Shown here piece after piece: positions 45,956 through 54,294 of a DNA stretch of 64,000 nt. Source of the stretch: an uncultured Saprospiraceae bacterium (lineage in GTDB: Bacteria; Bacteroidota; Bacteroidia; Chitinophagales; Saprospiraceae); the NCBI GenBank assembly GCA_937928045.1, contig CALFWO010000057.1:62001-126000 (forward strand), read 5' to 3'. The position numbers were made by a program, and so were the translations under genes. The notes under the pieces were generated by a model. The model was not told the DNA's origin, did no database searches, and was given only the letters and a program-made list of their open reading frames with translations. Within the stretch, counting starts at the first letter, position 1. Each line of letters opens with the position of its first letter.

Positions 45956-47614
45956 TTACCGAGCAAAAGAAACGGCTCGCTTTTCGCGAATTACAGTTAC
46001 TTTAATTTGCCCCGGATATTGCATCTCATCTTGAATCTTTTGAGAAATCATAAAGCTCAAATCATCTGCATATTCATCAGAGACCTTTTCACTTTCAACA
46101 ATTACTCTTAATTCTCGACCAGCTTGCATTGCATAAGCTTTCATTACTCCATCATGAGACATGGCAATTTCTTCCAACTCCCCGATTCGTTTCATATAGC
46201 TTTCTAATATCTCTCTTCTTGCTCCTGGTCTTGCTCCTGATATGGCATCACAAGCTTGCACTAGAGGCGAGATGATATTATTCATTTCTATTTCATCATG
46301 GTGCGCTCCAACTGCATTGCATACTGCGGCATGTTCACCCGCTTTTTCACAAATCTTCATTCCTAAAATCGCGTGACTCAATTCAGACTCCTCTTCTGCT
46401 ACTTTTCCAATATCATGCAAAAGTCCTGCACGCTTAGCCATTTTAGCTTGCTTTGGAGTTAATCCAATTTCAGCAGCCATTACTGCACAAAGATTAGCAG
46501 TTTCTATAGAGTGCTTCAATAGGTTTTGTCCATAAGATGAACGGAAACGCATTCTACCTACCATCTTCACGAGGTAAGCATCTAGTCCGTGAATGTCTAA
46601 TTCGATAACAGTACGTTCTCCTATCTCGACAATTTGCTCATCAAGTTCTTTTCTAGTCTTGGCCACCACTTCTTCAATTCTAGCCGGGTGGATTCTTCCA
46701 TCCGCAACCAAACGCTTCAGCGAAAGACGGCACACTTCCCTTCTGATCGGATCAAAACTTGAGATGACAATTGCCTCTGGGGTATCATCTACTACGATTT
46801 CAGCTCCAGTGGCAGCTTCTAGCGCACGAATATTTCTACCTTCTCTACCTATGATTTGGCCTTTAAGATCATCAGAATCTAAATTGAAAACAGATACCGT
46901 ATTTTCAATTGTATACTCCGCGCACATTCTCTGAATGGTTTGGATTACAATTTTCTTGGCTTCTTTGTTCGCTGTCTGTTTTGCCTGAGCTACAGATTTT
47001 TTCACCAGGGCCATAGCATCTGTTTCTGACTTTGCTTTTACTGCAGCAAGCAACTGTTCCTTTGCATCAGCCTCTGTTAATCTAGCAATACTCTCCAAAG
47101 CTTTAATGTGTTCTTCATTAGCTTTTTCAAGTTCTTGCTTTTTCTTATTCAGGATTTTTTGCTGAGTTGAAAGATTGTCCTTCATATCTTTTACCTCTGC
47201 TTCTCTTTCATCTAAAGACTGAATCTTCGCATTAAATTTCTGTTCCTTTTGCTTGAAGGCATTCTCTTTCTTTTGGATGACCATTTCTCGATCCTTAAGA
47301 TCTACTTGGTGCTGCGCTTTGTAACTTTCGAATTCAGATTTAAAGTTTGAGAATTTCTCTTTTGCTTCCCTGATTTTCTTCTGCTTTATGCTTTCATTTT
47401 TTTGCTCCGCTTTGTTGATCATTTTATCTGCCTTAGATTCCGCTTCATCAACTACCTTTTTGGCTGTTAACTTGGCTTCTTCTAGCATCAAATCTGCTTT
47501 GCGATTGAGCTCATCGGTTTTGCCTTTATTGACACTTCCCTTGAATGCAGCGAAGCCTCCAATTCCAGCAATGAGGCCGACGACTGCCCCTATTATTATG
47601 TTTACAAAGTCCAT
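45956..47614 (-). CDS. rny: Ribonuclease Y
   Basis: RNase Y is a membrane-anchored endonuclease that starts mRNA decay. It has an N-terminal membrane helix ([19 protein letters not shown]), a long coiled coil to about residue 240, a KH domain ([43 protein letters not shown]) and an HD domain with [12 protein letters not shown]. At 552 aa it is about 30 residues longer than in Bacillus, within the coiled coil. It follows zapA by about 100 bases, as in many Bacteroidota. Confidence 0.98.
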   Translation of the reverse strand: MDFVNIIIGAVVGLIAGIGGFAAFKGSVNKGKTDELNRKADLMLEEAKLTAKKVVDEAESKADKMINKAEQKNESIKQKKIREAKEKFSNFKSEFESYKAQHQVDLKDREMVIQKKENAFKQKEQKFNAKIQSLDEREAEVKDMKDNLSTQQKILNKKKQELEKANEEHIKALESIARLTEADAKEQLLAAVKAKSETDAMALVKKSVAQAKQTANKEAKKIVIQTIQRMCAEYTIENTVSVFNLDSDDLKGQIIGREGRNIRALEAATGAEIVVDDTPEAIVISSFDPIRREVCRLSLKRLVADGRIHPARIEEVVAKTRKELDEQIVEIGERTVIELDIHGLDAYLVKMVGRMRFRSSYGQNLLKHSIETANLCAVMAAEIGLTPKQAKMAKRAGLLHDIGKVAEEESELSHAILGMKICEKAGEHAAVCNAVGAHHDEIEMNNIISPLVQACDAISGARPGARREILESYMKRIGELEEIAMSHDGVMKAYAMQAGRELRVIVESEKVSDEYADDLSFMISQKIQDEMQYPGQIKVTVIREKRAVSFAR

Positions 47615-47668
47615 AGTGATATATGGTTTATAGTGATTTAATTATTTTCTACCTGACCCAACGCACAA

Positions 47669-47689
47669 AGCCCAGCAAATCGCTAGGCT
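47669..47689 (-). terminator. Weak hairpin after zapA
   Basis: AGCC-c-AGC (47669-47676) pairs with GCT-a-GGCT (47682-47689) around a 5-base loop with one mismatch. No strong T-run follows on the minus strand, so rny may still be read through from the pheT-zapA operon. Confidence 0.3.
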
Positions 47690-47714
47690 CCAAAACACAT
47701 CATTAAGTAAACTA

Positions 47715-48032
47715 TTAAGCTTCAGAAGGCTGCAACAAAGTATCTATCAAGGATTCGAGTTGATGAATACTATCCGATATCCCATTATCTATGGTGGTAT
47801 CAGTAGCTGGTTCCTTTTTAGATTTATGCAAATCCACAGCATAGGTCAATAATACCATTGCCAGGCAATCTTGCTTGTCTTTCTTTGTATAAGCGGTAGA
47901 AAAGGAATTGACCTTTTCATTCACTTCTTTTACAATCTTTTTGATTGTCGGCTCGTCCGACGCACTTATCTTAAGCGGATAAGATCGGCCGGAGATCATC
48001 ACCGTAGTACTGATTAAGCCTTTATCATCCAT
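47715..48032 (-). CDS. zapA: Cell division protein ZapA
   Basis: ZapA binds and bundles FtsZ filaments at the division site. The 105-aa protein has the ZapA fold: an N-terminal beta strand pair (ISTTVMISGRSYPLKISASDEPTIKKIVKEVNEKV) and a long C-terminal helix (KQDCLAMVLLTYAVDLHKSKK). The ATG at 48032 is preferred over one at 48053, which overlaps the upstream gene. It lies just downstream of a coiled-coil protein gene whose stop is a few bases away, so the two are coupled. Confidence 0.9.
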   Translation of the reverse strand: MDDKGLISTTVMISGRSYPLKISASDEPTIKKIVKEVNEKVNSFSTAYTKKDKQDCLAMVLLTYAVDLHKSKKEPATDTTIDNGISDSIHQLESLIDTLLQPSEA

Positions 48033-48034
48033 GA

Positions 48035-48313
48035 TTAAGATTTTTGCAACCACTCAATACATTTATCAATTTCCTTGATGTATTGATCGATTTCCTTTTT
48101 AAGCTTTTTGACTTCCGCCGTTTGCTTGAACGAATTAGTTTTAGCTGGGGAAGCGCTTTCCTCTAATGTGTTTTGGGCACCAAATAGGCCCCCGTCAAAT
48201 TGCTTTTGGCTCTGTCGAAGCATTTTATTCTCAGCCCTAAGGCTTATTAGCTCCTGTCCTAACAGCTTGACTTTATCCTCAATATTAGTGATTTTTTTGG
48301 ATAATCCTTCCAT
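48035..48313 (-). CDS. Coiled-coil protein upstream of zapA, 92 aa
   Basis: The N-terminal half is a clear heptad coiled coil (ITNIEDKVKLLGQELISLRAENKML). A low-complexity Ser/Thr/Ala linker follows, then a second helix (VKKLKKEIDQYIKEIDKCIEWLQ). No signal or membrane segment is seen. It lies between pheT and zapA, 29 bases after the pheT stop, and is probably cotranslated with zapA. The coiled-coil build and position recall ZapB, the partner of ZapA in other bacteria, but there is no sequence match I can claim. Confidence 0.75.
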   Translation of the reverse strand: MEGLSKKITNIEDKVKLLGQELISLRAENKMLRQSQKQFDGGLFGAQNTLEESASPAKTNSFKQTAEVKKLKKEIDQYIKEIDKCIEWLQKS

Positions 48314-48342
48314 CAGTATTATTGAGCGGAGTGCTTTCCAAC

Positions 48343-50787
48343 TTAGCGTCGGATCACTGCTCCTAGTTTTGTTTCGTAGGTATTGATCATTTGATTGATC
48401 AACTTTTCTACGTCCTTATCTTTAAGTGTTTTATTATCGTCAGAGAAGAGCAAACTAATCGCATAAGACTTTTTACCGGCGCCAACATGTTCATCGTTCT
48501 CATAAACGTCAAACAAATTAATTTCGCTCAATAATTTCTTGCCCAGCTTCTTAGCTATGCCTTCAATATCCTGAAAGGTAACAGATTTTTCAATAACTAA
48601 GGCCAGGTCTCTGCGAACAGTAGGATATTTATTCAGGTCTACAAAGTTGATTTTATGCTTTTTCAAGCTTTTCAGGATAACATCCCAATTGAAATCAGCT
48701 GCAAACACTTCATTTTTAATCCCAAAATCTCTGGTCATTACCTTTCTAAGTCTACCAAAGCTCACGATTGGATTGGGGCCCCTGAAATACTTCATTCCAA
48801 AGTCAAAAGCCTCATTGTCCAATTCCGCCATTTGATATCCAGAGATACCTAGTCTAGACAAAGTATTATGAACCATTGCTTTTAAGCTATAGAAAGATTC
48901 GCCTGCTGTTTTCTCTTGCCAGCCCTCACCTTGTTGTTGGCCTGTCATGTATAAAGTCAAGTGTTGATCTTCAATGAAAGATTCGGGCTCTTCATCATTC
49001 ATGTAGGTTCTTCCGAATTCAAACAATCGCAAATCAGGATGCTGCCGATTTTGATTGTGCAAAATAGATTCCATTCCATTGAAGAACATAGTTGGACGCA
49101 TAATGTCCAAACCAATATTTGAGGTATTAGAAATGAAAACCAATTTTTCTTTGTCAAATGGAAGAACTGATTCTGCATATTTCGATTGAGAGATAGACAT
49201 TCCCATCATTTCGAAAAAACCATTTCCGACTAAGACCTCTGAGATAATATTCCTCAAGTGGTCTGGATCTGGTTTTGGAGAAAGACTTAATGTTGATTTA
49301 ATCTGGTCTCCAATTTCAATTTCATTGAAACCATAAATTCGCAATATCTCCTCAATAACGTCGACCTCACGCAAAACATCCGGTTTGTCTGTCGGAATTC
49401 GTACAATGACATGATCTTCAGCGCTTTCAATCATTTCAAAATCCAGGGCTTGATATATTTCCAAAACTTTCGCTTTTGGAATATCCACACCTATCACTTC
49501 ATTAATTTTTTGAAATCGGACTTTTATTGGACTTGCTTGAATGACATTCGGATACAAGTCTATAACCGGACCTTGGATCATACCTTCTGCCAATTCTTGC
49601 AAAAGCAAAGCAGCACGCTTTAAAGCATACAATGTACCATTCGGATCAACTCCTTTTTCAAAGTGCGTCGCCGCATCAGTTCTTAAAATATGATGCATAG
49701 AAGATCTTCGAACAAATTTTGGATTGAAGTAAGCAGACTCAAGAAAAATAGAAGTCGTACCTTCCGTAACCCCGGATGTCATTCCACCAAAGACTCCTGC
49801 AATACACATCGGAGTACTTTCTCCATCGCAGATCATTAAATCCAAATCCGTCAATTCTCGTTCGACTTCATCCAAAGTAGTAAACTTACTTCCTTTGGCC
49901 AGGGTCTTTACTCGAATAGTTTTATCCTTTATCTTCTCTAAATCAAAAGCGTGTAAAGGTTGACCGGTTTCATGTAAAACATAGTTTGTTATGTCCACAA
50001 CATTATTAATCGGTCTTGAACCTATTGCATTGAGATAATTTTTCAACCACTTTGGTGATTCGCCTACCTTTATATTATTAATTACAACACCAGCATATCT
50101 TGGACAAGCTTTTTCATTTTCAACAACAACCTTAACACCTGCTTCGCCCTCAGCTTTAAATCCATCGATAGAAGGAATATTAAACGCAGTATTTGCTCCT
50201 TTGGTCATTCTTAACGCCGCCAACAAATCTCTAGCTACTCCCAGATGCGAGTTCGCATCCGCTCTATTAGGTGTCAAGCCTATTTCGTAAATAATGTCGG
50301 TTTCTAAGGAAAAATGCTCCGCAGCGGTAATTCCAGTTTCGGTAGCTTCGGGAAGTACCATGATTCCATCATGACCAGTTCCAAGGCCGATTTCATCTTC
50401 TGCGCAGATCATACCTTCTGAAACTTCACCTCTGATTTTCCCTTTCTTGATTTTAAATGGCTCACCGGATGAAGGATGTAATTGAGCTCCTACTGTCGCC
50501 ACCAAAACTTTTTGGCCGGCTGCAACATTGGGTGCGCCACACACAATCTGAACGGGTTCTCCTGACCCTAGATTAACTGTGGTTAAAGACAACTTATCTG
50601 CATTTGGATGCTTATCGCAAGTCAGGACCTCTCCTACAACGATACCCTTAAGTCCTCCAGGTACAGATTCCTTTTCTTCCATACCTTCAACTTCTAACCC
50701 AATGCTTGTCAGAATTTCCCCGATAGTTACTGGATCAAATTCATCCAGATTAATATACTGCTTGAGCCAGCTCAACGAAATATTCAT
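48343..50787 (-). CDS. pheT: Phenylalanine-tRNA ligase beta subunit
   Basis: PheT with PheS charges tRNA-Phe. Domains in order: the tRNA-binding (OB) region GIVVGEVLTCDKHPNADKLSLTTVNLG (about residues 45-71), the B3/B4 editing domain, B5 (about 400-475), a core catalytic-like domain and the C-terminal anticodon-binding FDX-ACB domain (PTVRRDLALVIEKSVTF, about 715-810). At 814 aa it is full length. pheS is not next to it in this window. It heads a likely operon with the coiled-coil gene and zapA. Confidence 0.98.
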   Translation of the reverse strand: MNISLSWLKQYINLDEFDPVTIGEILTSIGLEVEGMEEKESVPGGLKGIVVGEVLTCDKHPNADKLSLTTVNLGSGEPVQIVCGAPNVAAGQKVLVATVGAQLHPSSGEPFKIKKGKIRGEVSEGMICAEDEIGLGTGHDGIMVLPEATETGITAAEHFSLETDIIYEIGLTPNRADANSHLGVARDLLAALRMTKGANTAFNIPSIDGFKAEGEAGVKVVVENEKACPRYAGVVINNIKVGESPKWLKNYLNAIGSRPINNVVDITNYVLHETGQPLHAFDLEKIKDKTIRVKTLAKGSKFTTLDEVERELTDLDLMICDGESTPMCIAGVFGGMTSGVTEGTTSIFLESAYFNPKFVRRSSMHHILRTDAATHFEKGVDPNGTLYALKRAALLLQELAEGMIQGPVIDLYPNVIQASPIKVRFQKINEVIGVDIPKAKVLEIYQALDFEMIESAEDHVIVRIPTDKPDVLREVDVIEEILRIYGFNEIEIGDQIKSTLSLSPKPDPDHLRNIISEVLVGNGFFEMMGMSISQSKYAESVLPFDKEKLVFISNTSNIGLDIMRPTMFFNGMESILHNQNRQHPDLRLFEFGRTYMNDEEPESFIEDQHLTLYMTGQQQGEGWQEKTAGESFYSLKAMVHNTLSRLGISGYQMAELDNEAFDFGMKYFRGPNPIVSFGRLRKVMTRDFGIKNEVFAADFNWDVILKSLKKHKINFVDLNKYPTVRRDLALVIEKSVTFQDIEGIAKKLGKKLLSEINLFDVYENDEHVGAGKKSYAISLLFSDDNKTLKDKDVEKLINQMINTYETKLGAVIRR

Positions 50788-50819
50788 AAATGATTATTGG
50801 CACATTCTAAAAATAGGCG

Positions 50820-50827
50820 CAAAGATA
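50820..50827 (-). promoter_or_regulatory. Candidate -7 promoter box before pheT
   Basis: On the minus strand TATCTTTG (50827-50820) matches TAnnTTTG and lies 32 bases before the pheT ATG at 50787. A -33 TTTG is not seen at the expected distance. Confidence 0.4.
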
Positions 50828-50868
50828 GTGAAAATGAATTGGGCGCGCATGCGGATATTTAACAACGT

Positions 50869-50904
50869 AAAAAGCCAATCAAAATCGATTTTGATTGGCT
50901 TTTT
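50869..50904. terminator. Perfect palindromic terminator between the Omp28 and pheT genes
   Basis: A 36-base perfect palindrome centred on TCGA (50885-50888). The stem AAAGCCAATCAAAA pairs with TTTTGATTGGCTTT, and A/T runs at both ends make it work on either strand; it lies 22 bases beyond the Omp28-gene stop and terminates that minus-strand unit before pheT. Confidence 0.9.
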
Positions 50905-50925
50905 GAAAGGTTCTAGAAAGATGAA

Positions 50926-51750
50926 TTACTCCATCAATTTCTTTGTTGCCGCCTGTAACACGACTTGTCCTTCTGGAGTATCCTCTGTAGCAAAAACAAC
51001 CAACTCCAAATTCTTAGCTACCCATAGATCATTCTCTTCCGCTGGAATCGTATAAGCAAAAGATTCCATCAAAGGTTGTGAAATGTTACTTCCTAGTGCA
51101 GTTCCGCTCAGCGTAGAAATATAATCTCTCATAATATGATTGTGTTCCCAATCCTCTACTAAACCATTAGGAGTATCTTGCTTATCGATGATGTGACTTT
51201 CTGTTATCAGCGCTTTTAATTTTACTTCACCAGAAATATTTTGCGTCGGAACCATGGTTACATCCAAGGTAAGTTCTCTTGTAGCATCATTGAAATCAAA
51301 ATCTAGATTGATATTCATTTTAGTATCTCCTCTTTGAGCCGCAATATTTCCAGTCCATTTATCTTTTCTGAGCAACACATCATTTTCTCCATCAAATAAG
51401 ACACGATTTACAGATGCATTTGGAATACCAGAAAAGGCTCCTGTAGAAATATTTCCTTTTACCTCTGTACCCTTTTCTGTTCTAAAATCATGTTTAGAAT
51501 CCGGATAAGGGTCTGATTGTCCACCTTCATTAATATGCATCGTAACTACGACCAATTTTCCTTGGTTTTCGATCAGTTCATTTTCCAAAATAATTGCACC
51601 ATCCGCGCAAGGAACACAAGAAGTTCCAGAAAATTCTTCAACTAATATGACTCTTTCGCCCTCTATATCTCCTCCTCCAATAGTTGGTGGAATTTCTTCA
51701 CAGGCTGTTACAAAAAGTAAGCTAACGAATACAAAAAATATATTTTTCAT
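50926..51750 (-). CDS. Omp28-related outer membrane lipoprotein
   Basis: A lipoprotein signal peptide (MKNIFFVFVSLLFVTAC, lipobox cysteine C17) precedes a thioredoxin-like domain. It contains LVEEFSGTSCVPCADGAIILENE with a C-x-x-C pair, as in the Omp28 family (PF11551), named from a Porphyromonas outer membrane antigen. The C-terminal part is a beta-rich domain (KLKALITESHIIDKQ and following). It lies nine bases after a DUF6029 barrel gene, which it follows in the operon. The thiol pair suggests a redox role, not shown. Confidence 0.9.
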   Translation of the reverse strand: MKNIFFVFVSLLFVTACEEIPPTIGGGDIEGERVILVEEFSGTSCVPCADGAIILENELIENQGKLVVVTMHINEGGQSDPYPDSKHDFRTEKGTEVKGNISTGAFSGIPNASVNRVLFDGENDVLLRKDKWTGNIAAQRGDTKMNINLDFDFNDATRELTLDVTMVPTQNISGEVKLKALITESHIIDKQDTPNGLVEDWEHNHIMRDYISTLSGTALGSNISQPLMESFAYTIPAEENDLWVAKNLELVVFATEDTPEGQVVLQAATKKLME

Positions 51751-51759
51751 AACTAATGA

Positions 51760-53406
51760 TTAAAAAGTTGAACTAACATTTAAACGAACACCAGAGAAGG
51801 CAGGTTCCAATCGGCAAATACCTCCTGTACAAACGATTCCTTCCACTTGCTTAATAAAGCTCAATCCAAATCTATTGGCATTTCTAATATAAGTAACGTC
51901 TACTCTTGGATAATGATGCGGTGCTGTTTTTTTATCATCCAAATTATACATATCTGAAATGGTAAATATCCAGTTTGGAGCCACGGAGAATTCAGCTAGT
52001 CCAAAGACCCAAGATCCAAAATCTTCGTCGGTATTCATGTATTGAAATTCGGTACGCAAAGATTTTTTACGATCAAATTTATACAAGAATTCCACATAAG
52101 GTGTTAAGGCTTCCACAATTGGAACTCCCGGTTTGTTTTCATAAATATCCTGATTGTAATTCTGGAATTGAATTCCCCCTGTCAAATTCCATTTTCGTTT
52201 ATATTTATAAACAACTTCTGTGTAGGCTTCTCTATAAAGTAGTTCTCCATCTAGTCTCGTGATGTTTGAGAAATTGACATTGAACCCTAATTTTCGAGTT
52301 GGATTGTACCTAAGATCAATTTGAAAAGCTTGCTCTCCCAATTCTTGAGTAGCCGGTGCATATCTAGCTGTCAATCGATAAGTATTGACACGAGACATTG
52401 GTGGTAAGAAATTGATTTGACCTTGGGTTAACAAAGCGAAAGGATCCGTTCTAAGCGTAAAATTTTCCGTTCGTTTGAATTCTACATTGGCTCCAAATCC
52501 TTTTTTGCTGAAAGACAAGCTGGTATAAAGCACAGATCCTCCTTCAGATACCAATTTACCTAGAACCGTTTGTCCAGTTTGAGTTACTCTTTCCAAGAAT
52601 GGGTTGAATACGACATCCTTTGATTTAAGGGCACCTTCTACATACCATGAAAAATCACCATATGTTAGCGTGTTGTACAAAGACATTGCATAATTATTAT
52701 AAGTCGGTGTTATGCTGTCTTGAGGCAAGTAAGAGCCTAGCGCTCCAGTCACTTGCATCATGGTAACATCGTCAATGGTTCTATTTACAATTCCAAACCC
52801 AGGTGCCAATGACCAATTGGTTTTTCCTTCTTCTAACTCTTTCGGGGCAATGAATCCATCAATGGCAGCTCCTTTAATGATCGCAGGATAAAGTTCAAAT
52901 TGTCTTTTTTGTCTTCCTGTGAAGGCCTTTGCTGTCCAATTTTCTCCTAAGTCATAAGTCAATCGAAGACCAGTCAAGGCATTATCGATCAATAAAGTTC
53001 GATCTTCAAATGCCCTGAAAATGATTCCTGATCCAATTTGATCGTATAAGAATCCTGCTGAAATCCCTAACTCTTTAATTTTTTTCTTGATGTACCATCT
53101 GCCAATTCCTTGAGCCGAATATGATTCTTGTCTGTTTAATAGATTGGAATTATGGAAGGCATCAAATCTCACTCCTACATCAAATCCATATCCAGAATAA
53201 TTCAATTGCAACCAAGACTCCGCTCCATATAGTTGATGATCGTATTGAGGAGTTTTATCTGCATCGATAATTGAATCTCTAATGAAAAAATTACCTGTTA
53301 GCTGTAAATTTCCAGAAAGTATATGCTGGTTGTCAGATTGTGCATTGATTGTCGCCGAAAAGAGGAAAATCATTCCAAAAAGGAATAATTTTGGTGAATG
53401 ACCCAT
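51760..53406 (-). CDS. DUF6029 family outer membrane beta-barrel protein
   Basis: A signal peptide (MGHSPKLFLFGMIFLFSATINAQ) and then alternating amphipathic strands over 525 residues (LNYSGYGFDVGVRFDAF, LGYNVNFSNIT-like turns, WNLTGGIQFQNYN), ending in VRLNVSSTF, the aromatic C-terminal strand of an outer membrane barrel. It matches the DUF6029 type often found next to Omp28. The ATG at 53406 gives the signal peptide at the N terminus. It is probably cotranscribed with the Omp28 gene. Its cargo or role is unknown. Confidence 0.85.
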   Translation of the reverse strand: MGHSPKLFLFGMIFLFSATINAQSDNQHILSGNLQLTGNFFIRDSIIDADKTPQYDHQLYGAESWLQLNYSGYGFDVGVRFDAFHNSNLLNRQESYSAQGIGRWYIKKKIKELGISAGFLYDQIGSGIIFRAFEDRTLLIDNALTGLRLTYDLGENWTAKAFTGRQKRQFELYPAIIKGAAIDGFIAPKELEEGKTNWSLAPGFGIVNRTIDDVTMMQVTGALGSYLPQDSITPTYNNYAMSLYNTLTYGDFSWYVEGALKSKDVVFNPFLERVTQTGQTVLGKLVSEGGSVLYTSLSFSKKGFGANVEFKRTENFTLRTDPFALLTQGQINFLPPMSRVNTYRLTARYAPATQELGEQAFQIDLRYNPTRKLGFNVNFSNITRLDGELLYREAYTEVVYKYKRKWNLTGGIQFQNYNQDIYENKPGVPIVEALTPYVEFLYKFDRKKSLRTEFQYMNTDEDFGSWVFGLAEFSVAPNWIFTISDMYNLDDKKTAPHHYPRVDVTYIRNANRFGLSFIKQVEGIVCTGGICRLEPAFSGVRLNVSSTF

Positions 53407-53436
53407 ATTTTGTATCAATTGGTTAGTCTATGGGGT

Positions 53437-53469
53437 TAAAGATACGTTAAAGCTTTGCTTTGAAGCAAA
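53437..53469 (-). promoter_or_regulatory. Candidate promoter of the DUF6029-Omp28 operon
   Basis: On the minus strand TTTG (53469-53466) is followed after 21 bases by TATCTTTA (53444-53437), which has one mismatch to TAnnTTTG. It lies 31 bases before the ATG at 53406. Confidence 0.4.
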
Positions 53470-53549
53470 GAAGGTGTGTACTTTGAACTCGAAGAATCGT
53501 CTAATTGATGTATAGCGGTCAATAATTAATGAATAAATAAAAAAACGAG

Positions 53550-54035
53550 ATGAAATATTTAGTACTACTTGCCTTTACCCTTAGCTCTTTTGGATTGATG
53601 GCTCAATCTATTCCATCAGTAGAAGTGAAGACTTTGAGTGGAGAAACAGTAAACATACAAGATTATGCAAAAAATGGCAAGATCACTGTGTTGAGCTTTT
53701 GGGCCACCTGGTGTTCTCCTTGCAAAAGAGAATTAGATGCCATCGCTGATGTATATGAAGAATGGCAAGAAGAGTACAATGCAGAACTAGTAGCTATCAC
53801 TATTGACGACGCACGAGCTTTGCCAAAGGTGAAGCCTATGGTTCAGTCCAAGCGGTGGGATTACACAATTCTTTCAGATGTAAAACAAGACTTGATGAGA
53901 GGGCTAAACTTCCAGAATGTTCCGATGACATTTTTAATCAATCAAGCTGGAGAAGTGGTTTATACACATTCAGGATATGCTCCTGGTGATGAATATGAAT
54001 TGGAGGATAAAATAAAAGCATTGGCAGGTAAGTAA
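53550..54035 (+). CDS. TlpA-like thioredoxin domain protein
   Basis: A signal peptide (ending LMAQS, about residue 20) precedes one TlpA/ResA-type thioredoxin domain with the active site WCSPC (FWATWCSPCKREL, about residues 51-63). The cis-proline loop is at VPMTFLINQAGEV. It is a periplasmic thiol-disulfide oxidoreductase, usually a reductase. It is divergent from the DUF6029-Omp28 operon, whose Omp28 protein also has a C-x-x-C pair. It ends with a strong terminator. Confidence 0.92.
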   Translation: MKYLVLLAFTLSSFGLMAQSIPSVEVKTLSGETVNIQDYAKNGKITVLSFWATWCSPCKRELDAIADVYEEWQEEYNAELVAITIDDARALPKVKPMVQSKRWDYTILSDVKQDLMRGLNFQNVPMTFLINQAGEVVYTHSGYAPGDEYELEDKIKALAGK

Positions 54036-54056
54036 TTTATTCTGCTTTAAGATATT

Positions 54057-54092
54057 AAAAGGGTGATTGGCTTGGGCCGATTGCCCTTTTTT
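54057..54092 (+). terminator. Terminator after the thioredoxin gene
   Basis: A 15-base arm at 54057-54071 pairs with 54076-54090 (three wobble pairs) around TTGG, followed by a T-run to 54092. It ends the thioredoxin transcript. Confidence 0.85.
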
Positions 54093-54144
54093 GATTGTTT
54101 TAGGAAATGGAAGATAATTGGTAGTTGAAGTTGGTTGAAAACTT

Positions 54145-54161
54145 GTTCGCTGAAGGCGAAC
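54145..54161. repeat. Small inverted repeat in the convergent gap
   Basis: GTTCGC (54145-54150) and GCGAAC (54156-54161) flank TGAAG. A second imperfect hairpin (GTTGGA/TCCAAC, 54189-54214, with an inner GAAG/CTTC) lies 27 bases on. The surrounding gap also has several scattered GTTGAA words. No gene is visible here. Confidence 0.5.
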
Positions 54162-54294
54162 ATTGTGTTGAAATTAGTTGAAATTTGTGTTGGAAGAAGA
54201 CAAGCTTCTCCAACGTGGAACGTGAGCTCTGCAGTAAGTCCAACCTGAAAACATTGCTAATTGAAATGAATACAAACTTCAACCAATTTCAAAG

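Noticed and set aside
46593-46934. 113-aa plus-strand frame opposite rny
   Set aside because: Serine-rich shadow of the KH-coding region; no independent support.
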